This document shows, piece by piece, positions 5,513-13,110 of a stretch of DNA of 34,749 nucleotides. The position numbers and the translations under genes were made by a program. The notes under the pieces are model-generated. The model searched no databases. It saw only the letters and a program-made list of their open reading frames with translations, and was not told where the DNA came from. The DNA comes from CAYNLG01 sp964397995 (lineage in GTDB: Bacteria > Planctomycetota > Phycisphaerae > FEN-1346), in assembly GCA_964397995.1 (NCBI GenBank), contig CAYNLG010000036.1, forward strand, positions 1 to 34,749, read 5' to 3'. Positions within the stretch are counted from its first letter, which is position 1. Each line of letters starts with the position of its first letter.

Positions 5513-6432
5513 GTGTAGTCGACGTCGATCTCGGGGCCGTCGGGCGCCAAGTCGCCGACGATGTCGAGGATGACGGTGGACTTGCGGCCCTCGACGCCGT
5601 CGCAGGCGAGCGCGGTGCCGTCCTTCACGTGGGCGACGAAGTTCTCCACCAGGCCCCAGTGCGTGGCGGGCAGGGGGCCGAGGTCCTCGCGGGTCTTCTC
5701 CTGGCCGCGGTGCACCACCAGCAGGCCGCCCTTGAGGTCGAGGATCAGGATCCGCCCCAGCGAGCCGCGCAGGTCCAGCGTCTCCGGCACGAGGTTCTCG
5801 TCCCAGCCGACCGGCGTCACGCAGACGGCCCCGCTCGCGTGCCGCACGTACAGCATCGGCCCGCGCTCGGCGTGGCTGCACGGAGGCAGGTCTTCGGTCC
5901 GGGTCCAGACGGTGCGGGCGTCGCCGGCGAAGAAGTGCATCAGGTCGAGCCGGTGGCTGAGGGGGAACTCGTCGTTGATGCGAATCTCGCGGAGGGTGCC
6001 GATGGCGCCTTCGTCGACGAGGGCCTTGGCCCGCAGGATGGTCGGGTAGCACCGGCGGTAGTAGGCGACGGCCAGGACGACGTCGGCCTCGCGGCAGGCG
6101 TCGATCATCTGCTGGCAGGCGGCGGTGTTGCGGGCCATGGGCTTCTCGACCAGGACGTGCTTGCCCGCCGCCGCGGCCGCCAGCACCGGCTCCAGGTGCG
6201 TGTGGTTGGGCGTCGCGACGTACACGGCGTCGACCTCGTCGTCGGCGAGGAGGGCGTCCACGTCGTCGTAGAAGCGCGGCACGCTGTGGCGGCGGGCGAA
6301 GTCCTCGGCCTTCTCGCGCGTCCGCCGCATCACCGCCACCAGGCGGCTGTCGTCGACGCCGTAGAGCGCCGGACCCGCCTTCTTCTCGCACACGTCGCCG
6401 CACCCGATGGTGCCCCAGTTGACCGCGGCCAT
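5509..6432 (-). CDS. Gfo/Idh/MocA-family NAD(P)-dependent oxidoreductase
   Basis: ATG 6432 is chosen: AAAGGACGAG lies just upstream and the Rossmann fold starts immediately (NWGTIGCGDVCEKKAGPAL; G-x-I-G-x-G-D). The 307-residue protein has YVATPNHTH (71-79) and the family signature EKP (96-98, VLVEKPMA), whose lysine is catalytic, then the alpha/beta C-terminal domain with SHRLDLMHFF and THWGLVENFVAHV near the end. Members oxidise or reduce sugars, inositols or their derivatives, or act in hydrolysis of glycosides through a keto intermediate. The substrate cannot be named. The gene is convergent with the sulfatase, the stop codons overlapping as TTAG, and has its own promoter at 6474-6503. Confidence 0.92.
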   Translation of the reverse strand: MAAVNWGTIGCGDVCEKKAGPALYGVDDSRLVAVMRRTREKAEDFARRHSVPRFYDDVDALLADDEVDAVYVATPNHTHLEPVLAAAAAGKHVLVEKPMARNTAACQQMIDACREADVVLAVAYYRRCYPTILRAKALVDEGAIGTLREIRINDEFPLSHRLDLMHFFAGDARTVWTRTEDLPPCSHAERGPMLYVRHASGAVCVTPVGWDENLVPETLDLRGSLGRILILDLKGGLLVVHRGQEKTREDLGPLPATHWGLVENFVAHVKDGTALACDGVEGRKSTVILDIVGDLAPDGPEIDVDYT

Positions 6433-6473
6433 GGTCTCGTCCTTTCGGCGTTGGAGGCTCAGCGTCGGCGGCA

Positions 6474-6503
6474 AGTATAGAAGCAGGGCGTTGCGGAGGG
6501 CAA
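6474..6503 (-). promoter_or_regulatory. Promoter of the first Gfo/Idh/MocA gene
   Basis: Minus strand TTGCCC (6498-6503) and TATACT (6474-6479), 18-nt spacer, 42 bp upstream of ATG 6432. Confidence 0.6.
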
Positions 6504-6533
6504 GCGTTCCGCGGCATGGGCGGCAAGCACCGC

Positions 6534-7196
6534 TCAGGGGGCGTATTCCACCATCGCCAAGTACAGCAGGCCGGTCTCGGGGTGATAGGCGACGGCCGTC
6601 AGGTACCCGCCGGTCTCGGCGTCGCCCGTCTCGTGCTCGTAGTACAGGGTGCCGGGGCGCGCGATCTCCGCGTTCCAGGCCGGCAGTTCGTCGCGGGCGA
6701 TGCCGGAGACCGCAAGGTGCTCCGGGACGGCGTCCGTCCGGGTCAGCTTGGCGTCGAGCTGCGCCTGGACCTCGGGCGACACGTGGAAGAGGACGTGCCT
6801 CTCCGCGAGGAAGGCGGCGTGGTTGCGGCCGCCAAGGAAGGTGGCGTCGGGGGGCAAGGTCAGGCCGGTGCCCTCGCGGAACCACTGCCGGGCCCGCGCG
6901 GCCTCGCTGCCGGCCGCGACGGCATGGGCCTCCATCGCCATCGGCGCTTCCATTGCCACCGCCGTCTGCATGGATACCCGCTGCCCATCCGTCAAGAAGG
7001 CCACGGCCCCGAGCACGGCCAGGCCGCCCACGAGCAGCAGGGCGATGAGGCCGACCACCAGGCCGCCGATCCAGAGGCCCTTCGAGCCCCGTGCCAGGCC
7101 CACGATGAAGGCGACGAGCCCGCCCAGTGCCCCGAGCAGGCCCAACCCGCCGACGGCCGCGACGATGAGTGCAAAGAAGGACATGCGCGTCTCCAT
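6534..7196 (-). CDS. Membrane-anchored hypothetical protein
   Basis: I do not recognise a named family. Start candidates are ATG 7196 and ATG 7184 (METRMSFFAL); GGAG lies before the second and a G-run before the first, so the choice is open. The roughly 220-residue product begins with two closely spaced hydrophobic helices (LIVAAVGGLGLLGALGGLVA and LWIGGLVVGLIALLLVGGLA) followed by a hydrophilic domain of about 130 residues with an ARQWFREGTGLTLPPDATFL stretch and a C-terminal YHPETGLLYLAMVEYAP. The opening is typical of small planctomycete envelope proteins. It is divergent from the membrane protein/regulator pair at 7409 and shares about 210 bp of upstream DNA with it, so the operator at 7339-7361 might also affect it. 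Confidence 0.65.
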   Translation of the reverse strand: METRMSFFALIVAAVGGLGLLGALGGLVAFIVGLARGSKGLWIGGLVVGLIALLLVGGLAVLGAVAFLTDGQRVSMQTAVAMEAPMAMEAHAVAAGSEAARARQWFREGTGLTLPPDATFLGGRNHAAFLAERHVLFHVSPEVQAQLDAKLTRTDAVPEHLAVSGIARDELPAWNAEIARPGTLYYEHETGDAETGGYLTAVAYHPETGLLYLAMVEYAP

Positions 7197-7321
7197 GGTT
7201 TGAGTTCCCCCCCCGAATCGTGTGCCCCATCGTACCGGCACTGGAGGCGGGCTCCCAGCGGATTCCGGCCCGTCACCTCTTGAGACGCGCGGCCAAGCCG
7301 AAGAATTCCCGGGAAAGCCGC

Positions 7322-7350
7322 TTGACAAGGGCGCCGATACAGAGTACTCT
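7322..7350 (+). promoter_or_regulatory. Strong promoter of the membrane protein/winged-helix regulator pair
   Basis: Consensus TTGACA (7322-7327), 17-nt spacer, TACTCT (7345-7350). Start codon GTG 7409 lies 58 bp downstream with AAAGGAGAG as ribosome-binding site. Confidence 0.75.
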
Positions 7351-7361
7351 GTGAAACAGAG
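7339..7361. promoter_or_regulatory. Candidate operator: three alternating ACAGAG/CTCTGT half-sites over the -10
   Basis: ACAGAG (7339-7344), CTCTGT (7347-7352) and ACAGAG (7356-7361) form two overlapping dyads: the perfect 14-bp palindrome ACAGAGTACTCTGT and CTCTGT-gaa-ACAGAG. They cover the -10 box and the start region, where a bound repressor would block transcription. The likely binder is the winged-helix protein encoded at 8022 in the same transcript, giving negative autoregulation. The geometry is seen; the binder is inferred. Confidence 0.6.
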
Positions 7362-7408
7362 CGAGTGCGCCGCCCAGTGGGTGGCGCCGTGCGAAAGGAG
7401 AGACGGCC

Positions 7409-8029
7409 GTGAATGCCGACCGAGCCGACGGGGACCGCCGTGACGCCGAAGCCGCCCTCCGCGAGGCCGACCGCGAAGGCCTTGCCATCCGCCGCCGCCT
7501 CGCGTACCAGGAGGTGGGCCCCATTCTCATCCTCTGGGGCGTCATCTGGGTCGCCTGCTTCCTGACGGCCCACTACCGGCCCGGCTGGACGGGGTGGGCC
7601 TGGACCGTGGGCGACGTGGTGGGCATCCTCGGGACGATCTACCTGGGCTGGGTCCGCCCCTTGCGGGGGCCGGTCCGCAGCGAGGCCGCGCGGGAGGAAG
7701 GCCGCCGACTCTTCGCCTTCTGGGTGGCGGTGCTCGCCTACGGCGTACTGACGCTGATCGTGCTCGCGCCATGGCGGCACGAGCAGTTCCTGACCTTCGT
7801 GGTCACCTTCATCATGTTCGCGTACGTGGTCATGGGCCTCTGGCTCCGCTTCCGGTTCATGGTGGTTCTGGGCCTGGTGGTGACGGCGGCCGCGGTCGTG
7901 GGCTACTTCCTGTCACCGCGCGGCTGGGGGACGCTGAACCTGTGGCTGGCGGCGACGGGCGGCGCGGCCCTGCTCGGGAGCGGTCTCTACCTGACGGTCC
8001 AGGCGCGGAGGGGGGGCGGCCATGGCTGA
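7409..8029 (+). CDS. Multi-pass membrane protein co-transcribed with a winged-helix regulator
   Basis: Start is GTG 7409 with AAAGGAGAGACG upstream. The 206-residue protein has a charged N-terminal 30 residues and about six hydrophobic helices (e.g. VGPILILWGVIWVACFL, WTVGDVVGILGTIYLGW, LFAFWVAVLAYGVLTLIVLA, TFVVTFIMFAYVVMGLWL, FMVVLGLVVTAAAVVGYFL). No transport or enzymatic motif is visible. The last 8 nt overlap the downstream regulator gene. Pairs of a small polytopic membrane protein with a short winged-helix regulator are common in several phyla; the membrane partner's function is not known. It may sense or relieve the condition that the regulator responds to, but that is inference. Confidence 0.75.
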   Translation: MNADRADGDRRDAEAALREADREGLAIRRRLAYQEVGPILILWGVIWVACFLTAHYRPGWTGWAWTVGDVVGILGTIYLGWVRPLRGPVRSEAAREEGRRLFAFWVAVLAYGVLTLIVLAPWRHEQFLTFVVTFIMFAYVVMGLWLRFRFMVVLGLVVTAAAVVGYFLSPRGWGTLNLWLAATGGAALLGSGLYLTVQARRGGGHG

Positions 8030-8324
8030 CCTCGACCCCCTCATCCACCAACCGGTCCGCCTCCGCATCGTCGCGGCCCTGGCGGGCCTGGAGCCCGACG
8101 CGGAGGGCGACTTCACGTTCCTCCGCGACCATCTCGGTCTGACCGACGGCAACCTCGGGGCGCACCTGCAGAAGCTCGAGGCGGCCGGCTACGTTGCCGT
8201 CCGCAAAGGCTTCGTCGGCCGCAAGCCCAGGACGTTCGTCCACTTGGCCCGTGGCGGGCGGCGGGCGTTCGAGGACTACCGGGCGGCGCTCCGCGCGATC
8301 GTCGACGTGGATACGAGCGGCTGA
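8022..8324 (+). CDS. Small winged-helix transcriptional regulator
   Basis: The 100-residue protein is a single winged helix-turn-helix domain: LIHQPVRLRIVAALAGL (helix 1), FTFLRDHLGLTDGNLGAHLQ (helices 2-3, recognition helix), KLEAAGYVAVRKGFVGRKPR (wing), then a helix with FEDYRAALRAIV. This is the MarR/ArsR-like 'HTH_34' type. It lacks any ligand domain, so regulation by protein partner or dimerisation is likely. The start at 8022 lies inside the membrane protein gene (8-nt overlap), which points to coupled translation. The predicted target is the dyad-rich site at 7339-7361 upstream of its own operon. Confidence 0.85.
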   Translation: MADLDPLIHQPVRLRIVAALAGLEPDAEGDFTFLRDHLGLTDGNLGAHLQKLEAAGYVAVRKGFVGRKPRTFVHLARGGRRAFEDYRAALRAIVDVDTSG

Positions 8325-8361
8325 GGCCGTGGCGATCCGTGCTTTCCCCGCCGCCGCGCAC

Positions 8362-8367
8362 TATAAT
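8362..8367 (+). promoter_or_regulatory. Candidate -10 box upstream of the PIN/TRAM gene
   Basis: A perfect TATAAT stands in a very GC-rich stretch 70 bp upstream of ATG 8437; no convincing -35 hexamer is seen 16-18 nt before it. Confidence 0.4.
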
Positions 8368-8436
8368 GGGGCCCGCCGGGGCCTTTATCCCGAATCCATA
8401 CCCCCGGCACCGGTTATCCAGTGGGGAGGTCCAGTC

Positions 8437-9483
8437 ATGCTCGTCTTTCTCATCCGCCTCATCTTCTTCGTCGCGATGGCCGCCAGCGGCTACCACTTCG
8501 GCATGGCCCTGTCGGGCGGGGATGCGGTGCTGAGCGACCGGCCGTTCTGGGGGATGGTGGTGTTTATGGTCCTGGCGCTGGTATTCGTGGGGCTGGACGC
8601 CCTGTACCGGCGGAAGGACATCAGCGTCATCTCGGCGGTCTTCTTCGGGCTGATCGCGGGGCTGGTGGTATCGATGCTGATGGGGCCGATCATCGAGATG
8701 TCGGCGTGGCCGGCGACGGCCGAGGCGAAGGGGGCCCTGAAGGTGGCGGTGGCGGTGGTGGCGTCGTACCTGGCGGTGTCGCTGATCCTGCAGACGCGGA
8801 GCGACTTCCGGTTCATCCTCCCGTACATCGAGTTCGCGAAGCAGGCGAAGGGGGGGCGGCCGATGCTGCTGGACACCAGCGCGATCATCGACGGCCGCAT
8901 TGCCGACATCGCCGAGAGCCGGTTCCTTGACGCCCCCCTTGTCGTGCCGCGCTTCGTCCTCCGCGAGCTCCAGGCGGTGGCCGACGCCGAGGACAAGCTG
9001 AAGCGGAACCGGGGCCGGCGCGGCCTGGACATGCTGAACCGGCTGCGCACGAACCCCGAGGTCGATATCACCATCGACGATGCCGCGCCCCCTGTCGGGC
9101 CCGGGGCCGGTGTCGACGAGATGCTCGTGAGCCTGGCCCAGCAGCGCTCCGCGCGCGTCGTCACGGGGGACTACAACCTGAACAAGGTGGCGCGGGTGCG
9201 CGACGTGGACGTGATCAATATCAATGACCTGGCGAACGCGCTGAAGCCGGCGTTCCTGCCGGGCGAGCCGCTGGAGGTCGACCTCGTCCGCGAGGGCCAG
9301 GAAGAGGGCCAGGGCGTCGGGTACCTGGACGACGGGACGATGGTGGTGGTGGAGAACGGGCGCGGCCACGTGGGGAGCCGCGTGAACCTGACCGTGACGA
9401 GTTGCCTCCAGACGAGCGCCGGCCGCATGGTCTTCGGCCGCCTCGGCGACGATGGCAACTACGGGCGGCGGGGCCGGAAATAG
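8437..9483 (+). CDS. YacL-like integral membrane protein with PIN and TRAM domains
   Basis: ATG 8437 is selected because GGGGAGG precedes it and the first membrane helix starts at once (MLVFLIRLIFFVAMAASGYH). Four hydrophobic helices fill residues 1-125. A PIN nuclease domain starts near residue 143 (LLDTSAIIDGRIADIAES) with the usual acidic residues, including the later RVVTGDYNLNKVA, and a TRAM-like C-terminal domain (GQGVGYLDDGTMVVVENG) ends the 348-residue protein. In Bacillus, yacL sits directly before ispD, as here, so this gene order is conserved far beyond one phylum. The PIN fold suggests membrane-tethered RNase activity; direct evidence for the family is thin. About 190 bp with a promoter separate it from ispD. 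Confidence 0.88.
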   Translation: MLVFLIRLIFFVAMAASGYHFGMALSGGDAVLSDRPFWGMVVFMVLALVFVGLDALYRRKDISVISAVFFGLIAGLVVSMLMGPIIEMSAWPATAEAKGALKVAVAVVASYLAVSLILQTRSDFRFILPYIEFAKQAKGGRPMLLDTSAIIDGRIADIAESRFLDAPLVVPRFVLRELQAVADAEDKLKRNRGRRGLDMLNRLRTNPEVDITIDDAAPPVGPGAGVDEMLVSLAQQRSARVVTGDYNLNKVARVRDVDVININDLANALKPAFLPGEPLEVDLVREGQEEGQGVGYLDDGTMVVVENGRGHVGSRVNLTVTSCLQTSAGRMVFGRLGDDGNYGRRGRK

Positions 9484-9524
9484 CGGAATGTGCAGAACTT
9501 CGACGGAAAAGTCACGCTGAATCT

Positions 9525-9554
9525 TTGACACGGCGCCGCTGGCGCCGGTATGCT
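9525..9554 (+). promoter_or_regulatory. Promoter of ispD with palindromic spacer
   Basis: TTGACA (9525-9530) and TATGCT (9549-9554), 18-nt spacer. The spacer is an inverted repeat, CGGCGCC-gct-GGCGCCG (9531-9547). About 120 nt of leader precede GTG 9674. Confidence 0.65.
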
Positions 9555-9673
9555 TCAGTAAGCCGCCGGGGCATAGCCGGTGGCCGTCATGTCGTATCGT
9601 GTCGCGTCGTTGACCAGGGACAGCGGTGCCGGTCGGCAGGACCGGCCGGTCCGCACGGGCGGGGGGACGCCCA

Positions 9674-10396
9674 GTGCCTGACGCCAGTGTGATCATCCCG
9701 GCCGCCGGCCGGGGCGAACGGTTTGTCCGGGCCGCGCCCGCCGGCGCGTCGCCCGCCACGAAAGTGCTGGCCGACTTGGCCGGTCAGCCGGTCCTCCGCC
9801 ACACCCTCCGCCGGTTCCTCGACGTGGCCGCCGTACGCGACGTGGTCGTGGCGGCCCCGAAGGATAGGCTGGACGAGGTCCGCGCGGCCGTCGGCGACGC
9901 CGGGTCGGGCGCCGTGCCCGTCACGGTGGTCGCGGGCGGCGACGACCGTCTCGGCAGCGTCGCGGCCGCCCTCGAGGCGACCGACGGGGGCACCGAGGTC
10001 GTCGTGGTGCACGACGCGGTGCGGCCGCTGATCCGCCCGGCCGTCATCGAGGAGGCGATGCGGGTGGCCGTCGAGAGCGGCGCCGCCGTCGTCGGCCGCA
10101 TGGTCGACCACACCGTCAAGCGCGTCGGCGACCGGCACATGGTCCTCGAGACGGTGCCGCGCCAGGGCCTGTGGTTGGCCCAGACGCCCCAGGCCTTTCG
10201 CCGCGAGGTCATCGCCCGGGCGTACGCGCGGCGGGGCGAAGTGGTCGGCCCGGTGACCGACGACGCGCAGCTCGTTGAGGCCATGGGGTTCGAGGTGGCC
10301 ATGGTGGCCGGCGATGCCGCCAATTTCAAGATCACCACGCCGGAAGACCTGCGCATGTGCGCGGCCCTGGTGGCCGCCGGGTGGCCGTTCGAGTAG
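9674..10396 (+). CDS. ispD: 2-C-methyl-D-erythritol 4-phosphate cytidylyltransferase
   Basis: GTG 9674 is preferred over an ATG at 9626: the IspD fold starts at once (PDASVIIPAAGRGERF, residues 2-17) and a G-rich segment precedes it. The 240-residue length is normal. Lys30, HDAVRPLI (113-120), the mid-chain DHTVKRV, QTPQAF and the final KITTPEDL are family hallmarks. The enzyme couples CTP to 2-C-methyl-erythritol 4-phosphate in the non-mevalonate isoprenoid pathway. ispF, often adjacent or fused, is not in the window. A plausible promoter lies upstream, and two glycosyltransferases that need polyprenyl phosphate follow. Confidence 0.93.
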   Translation: MPDASVIIPAAGRGERFVRAAPAGASPATKVLADLAGQPVLRHTLRRFLDVAAVRDVVVAAPKDRLDEVRAAVGDAGSGAVPVTVVAGGDDRLGSVAAALEATDGGTEVVVVHDAVRPLIRPAVIEEAMRVAVESGAAVVGRMVDHTVKRVGDRHMVLETVPRQGLWLAQTPQAFRREVIARAYARRGEVVGPVTDDAQLVEAMGFEVAMVAGDAANFKITTPEDLRMCAALVAAGWPFE

Positions 10397-10446
10397 GCCG
10401 TACGGGCGGATTCGGGCATTGCCCGAGGGGGGCGGGCGGTTTAGGG

Positions 10447-10475
10447 TTGCGGCCCGGTGGGCCGGCCGATAGCGT
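10447..10475 (+). promoter_or_regulatory. Weak candidate promoter before the GT39 gene
   Basis: TTGCGG (10447-10452), 17-nt spacer, TAGCGT (10470-10475), only 10 bp upstream of ATG 10486. A 6-bp hairpin (TCGGGC-att-GCCCGA) after ispD has no T-tract, so read-through from ispD is equally possible. Confidence 0.3.
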
Positions 10476-10485
10476 ACCCGGATTC

Positions 10486-12321
10486 ATGGACCCCGACACG
10501 GACCATCTGGAACCGGCCCCCGCGCCCCGCGACAACGCCCACGGGCGAGCCGTGCGCCAGGCGCTGGTGCTGGCGCTGGCGGCCGCGGCGCTCGGGCTCT
10601 GGCGGACAAGCGAGCGGGGCCTGTTCACGGCCCACGAGGCCCGGGCCGCGCGGGTCGCCCGGGCGATGCTCCACGCCGCCGCCTGGCCCGCGGACAAGCC
10701 CGACCCGCGCCTCGTGCCGCAGTTCTCCGCCGAAGCTCCCGACGCCCTGAACTACCAGAAGCCGCCGCTCTACTACTGGGCCGCGGCCTTGGCGAGCTGG
10801 CCGGGTGGCGAGGTGACGCGGCTGACAACGCGGCTGCCAAGCGCCCTCAGCTTTGTGGCGATGGTCCTGGCGACATGGGCGCTGGGCCGGGCGATCGCCG
10901 GCGAGCGGGCCGGACTCATTGCCGCCCTCGTCCTCCTGAGCACACCGAAGGTCCTCTGGTGGAGCCGCGCGGCCGTCCTCGATCCGATGCTGGTGGCCTG
11001 TATCACCGGGGCGATGCTCTTCTTCTACCGGGCCGAGTCCGGCAAGGGCCGCCCGTGGGAGGCGTACCTCTTCTGGGGCCTGGCCGGGTTGGGCACGCTC
11101 GTCAAGGCCACGTCGCTGGTGATCCCGCTGCTGGCGGCCGGGGCGTACCTGGCGCTGGGCCTGCGGGACGGCACGCTGCGGGCGCGGCTGCGGCGCGTGC
11201 GGCCGCTGGCGGGCATGGCGGTGCTCGTGGGGATGGCGGCCCCGTGGCACCTCATCGCCCACGTCCTCACCGGCGGGGCGTTCAGCCGCGTCTACTGGGG
11301 CCTTCACGTCTTTGGCCGGGCCACCGGGACCGGCGTCTTCGAGAAGACCACGTCCTGGTGGTACTACATCCCGGCGGTGTGCCGCGACCTTTTCCCGTGG
11401 GTGGTCTTCCTGCCGGGGGCGCTGGTGCAGGTCTTTCGCAGGAGTTCGCGGCCGGTGCGGCGGGGCCTGCTCCTGGCCTTCGCGTGGTACGTCGGCTCGT
11501 TCGTCTTCTTCTCTGCGGTCTCGTTCCGCAAGGACGAGTATCTCTTCGTGGCCTACCCGGCGGCGGCGGTGCTCATCGGCCACTTCCTGGACCACTACGT
11601 GGCGGCCCATGAGCGGGACCGGGCCTTGCGGCCGTGGGTGGTGGTCGCGATGGCGACGGTGGCGGTCGTGACGGTGCTGCTGGGCGCGGCCCTTGGGGGG
11701 CTGGCCGCCTGGCCCGGGGCGCAGGCGTGGCTGGCCTCGGCCCAGGGGCTGAACGAGACCGACCGGGCCGTCTTCGGGGCGCTGGCGGAGGACTTGGGCG
11801 CCTCGGCGTGGCTGATGGTCCTGCTGACGGCGCCGATGGCGGTGGGTGGCGCGGCGGCACTGGCGGCGGTCGTCCGGTCGCGGCCGGGGCGGGCGGTGCC
11901 GCTCCTTGTCACGACGACGCTGCTGGCGTACCTTGTGTTCATCGTCGGCGTGGTGCCGACGCTCGACCGGATGCGGAGCCTGGCGCCGCTGGCGGCGCGG
12001 ACGAGGACGTGGCGAGCGGCTCACGCGCCCGAGGCGGGGGTGCTCCTGGCCGTCGCCGAGTGCCACGAGTTGGCCTTCGAGTTAGGCGATCTGGTGACCC
12101 TCCAGGAGCATCTGGAGACGGGACCGCGGCAGTTCCTGGCTGCGCGCCTGGCCGCGGGCGAGACGTGGCTGGTCCTGGAGGACGCCAGGGCGCTGCGCCG
12201 CGGGGCGTGGGGCGGCGCCATCCGGCTGGAGCCGGTGCTGGCGACGCCCCAGGGGCACCGGCGGCCGATGGTGCTGGCCGTGCCCGAAGCCGCGGGGGAC
12301 GCGGCGGGAGAGACCCAATGA
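10486..12321 (+). CDS. GT39/ArnT-like membrane glycosyltransferase
   Basis: ATG 10486 is the first sensible start; longer in-frame forms overlap ispD. The 611-residue protein has a short hydrophilic leader, then GLFTAHEARAAR in the first periplasmic loop position (where the catalytic acidic residue of the PMT/ArnT family sits) and NYQKPPLYYWAAALASW, the family's KPPLYYW motif. About 11-12 hydrophobic helices follow, and a C-terminal domain of around 110 residues. Family members transfer a sugar from a polyprenyl-phosphate donor to lipid or protein outside the inner membrane. The gene overlaps the downstream GT2 by ATGA; that enzyme probably makes its donor. Acceptor unknown. Confidence 0.88.
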   Translation: MDPDTDHLEPAPAPRDNAHGRAVRQALVLALAAAALGLWRTSERGLFTAHEARAARVARAMLHAAAWPADKPDPRLVPQFSAEAPDALNYQKPPLYYWAAALASWPGGEVTRLTTRLPSALSFVAMVLATWALGRAIAGERAGLIAALVLLSTPKVLWWSRAAVLDPMLVACITGAMLFFYRAESGKGRPWEAYLFWGLAGLGTLVKATSLVIPLLAAGAYLALGLRDGTLRARLRRVRPLAGMAVLVGMAAPWHLIAHVLTGGAFSRVYWGLHVFGRATGTGVFEKTTSWWYYIPAVCRDLFPWVVFLPGALVQVFRRSSRPVRRGLLLAFAWYVGSFVFFSAVSFRKDEYLFVAYPAAAVLIGHFLDHYVAAHERDRALRPWVVVAMATVAVVTVLLGAALGGLAAWPGAQAWLASAQGLNETDRAVFGALAEDLGASAWLMVLLTAPMAVGGAAALAAVVRSRPGRAVPLLVTTTLLAYLVFIVGVVPTLDRMRSLAPLAARTRTWRAAHAPEAGVLLAVAECHELAFELGDLVTLQEHLETGPRQFLAARLAAGETWLVLEDARALRRGAWGGAIRLEPVLATPQGHRRPMVLAVPEAAGDAAGETQ

Positions 12322-13088
12322 CCGACGGCAAGAAGGGGGGCGCGCGGCACGGGCTGAGCCTTGTGCTGCCGGCGTACAACGAGGTAGAGAACCTGCGGTC
12401 GGTGACGGAGGGGTTCCTGAGGGCCCTCGACCGGTACTGCGACCGGTACGAGGTCCTGCTCGTCGACGACGGGTCGACCGACGGCACGGCGGAGTTGGCC
12501 GACCAACTGGCCGAGGCGCACGACGCCGTGCGGGCCCTGCATCACCGGCCGAACCGCGGCTACGGGGCGGCCCTGCGGACGGGGTTCCAGGCGGCCGCGA
12601 TGCCGCTCGTCGGCTACAGCGACAGCGACGGCCAGTTCGACCCGCAGGAGATCGGCCTGCTGCTGGACCGCATCGGCGAGGCCGATATCGTGACCGGCTA
12701 CCGGGCCGACCGCCAGGACCCGTGGATGCGGAAGGTCTTCTCGAAGGGCTTCAAGAAATTCATCGGGGTTCTGTTCGGCGTGCGGGTCCGCGACTGCGAC
12801 TGTGCCCTGAAGGTGTACCGGCGGCGCATCTTCGACGAGGTCACCATCGACTCGGACCAGTTCTTCGTGGACGCCGAGATCTTCGCCAAGGCCAACGTCC
12901 TCGGGTACCGCGTCGTCGAGGTGCCGGTGACGCACCGCGTCCGCGCCGGGGGCGAGAGCACCGTTCGTCTCAGCCACATCCTCTCGACGCTGCGGGAGGC
13001 GTGGTACATGATGTGCCACCCGAACCTGCCTGTCCGCGAGCCGGCGGGGGGCCACGCTCACCCCGCAGGCGGCCCGGACGCGCCCTGA
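12318..13088 (+). CDS. GT2 glycosyltransferase, dolichol-phosphate mannose synthase type
   Basis: ATG 12318 overlaps the previous stop (ATGA). The 256-residue protein shows LSLVLPAYNEVENL (residues 13-26), EVLLVDDGSTDGTAEL (45-60), HRPNRGYGAALRTGF, and YSDSDGQFDPQEI, which holds the metal-binding acidic residues. It lacks C-terminal membrane helices, so it is a DPM1-type single-domain enzyme that transfers a sugar from a nucleotide to polyprenyl phosphate on the cytoplasmic face. Coupled with the upstream GT39 it makes a complete donor-synthesis and transfer pair. Tail residues (HAHPAGGPDAP) are low complexity. Confidence 0.9.
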   Translation: MTDGKKGGARHGLSLVLPAYNEVENLRSVTEGFLRALDRYCDRYEVLLVDDGSTDGTAELADQLAEAHDAVRALHHRPNRGYGAALRTGFQAAAMPLVGYSDSDGQFDPQEIGLLLDRIGEADIVTGYRADRQDPWMRKVFSKGFKKFIGVLFGVRVRDCDCALKVYRRRIFDEVTIDSDQFFVDAEIFAKANVLGYRVVEVPVTHRVRAGGESTVRLSHILSTLREAWYMMCHPNLPVREPAGGHAHPAGGPDAP

Positions 13089-13110
13089 CCCGTCCTCGAG
13101 GAATTGCACG

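Noticed and set aside
8325..8436. Full promoter with the TATAAT at 8362
   Set aside because: No acceptable -35 hexamer at 16-18 nt; only the -10 is listed, with low confidence.
10397..10446. Hairpin TCGGGC-att-GCCCGA after ispD as a terminator
   Set aside because: There is no T-tract after it, so it does not meet the pattern of an intrinsic terminator.
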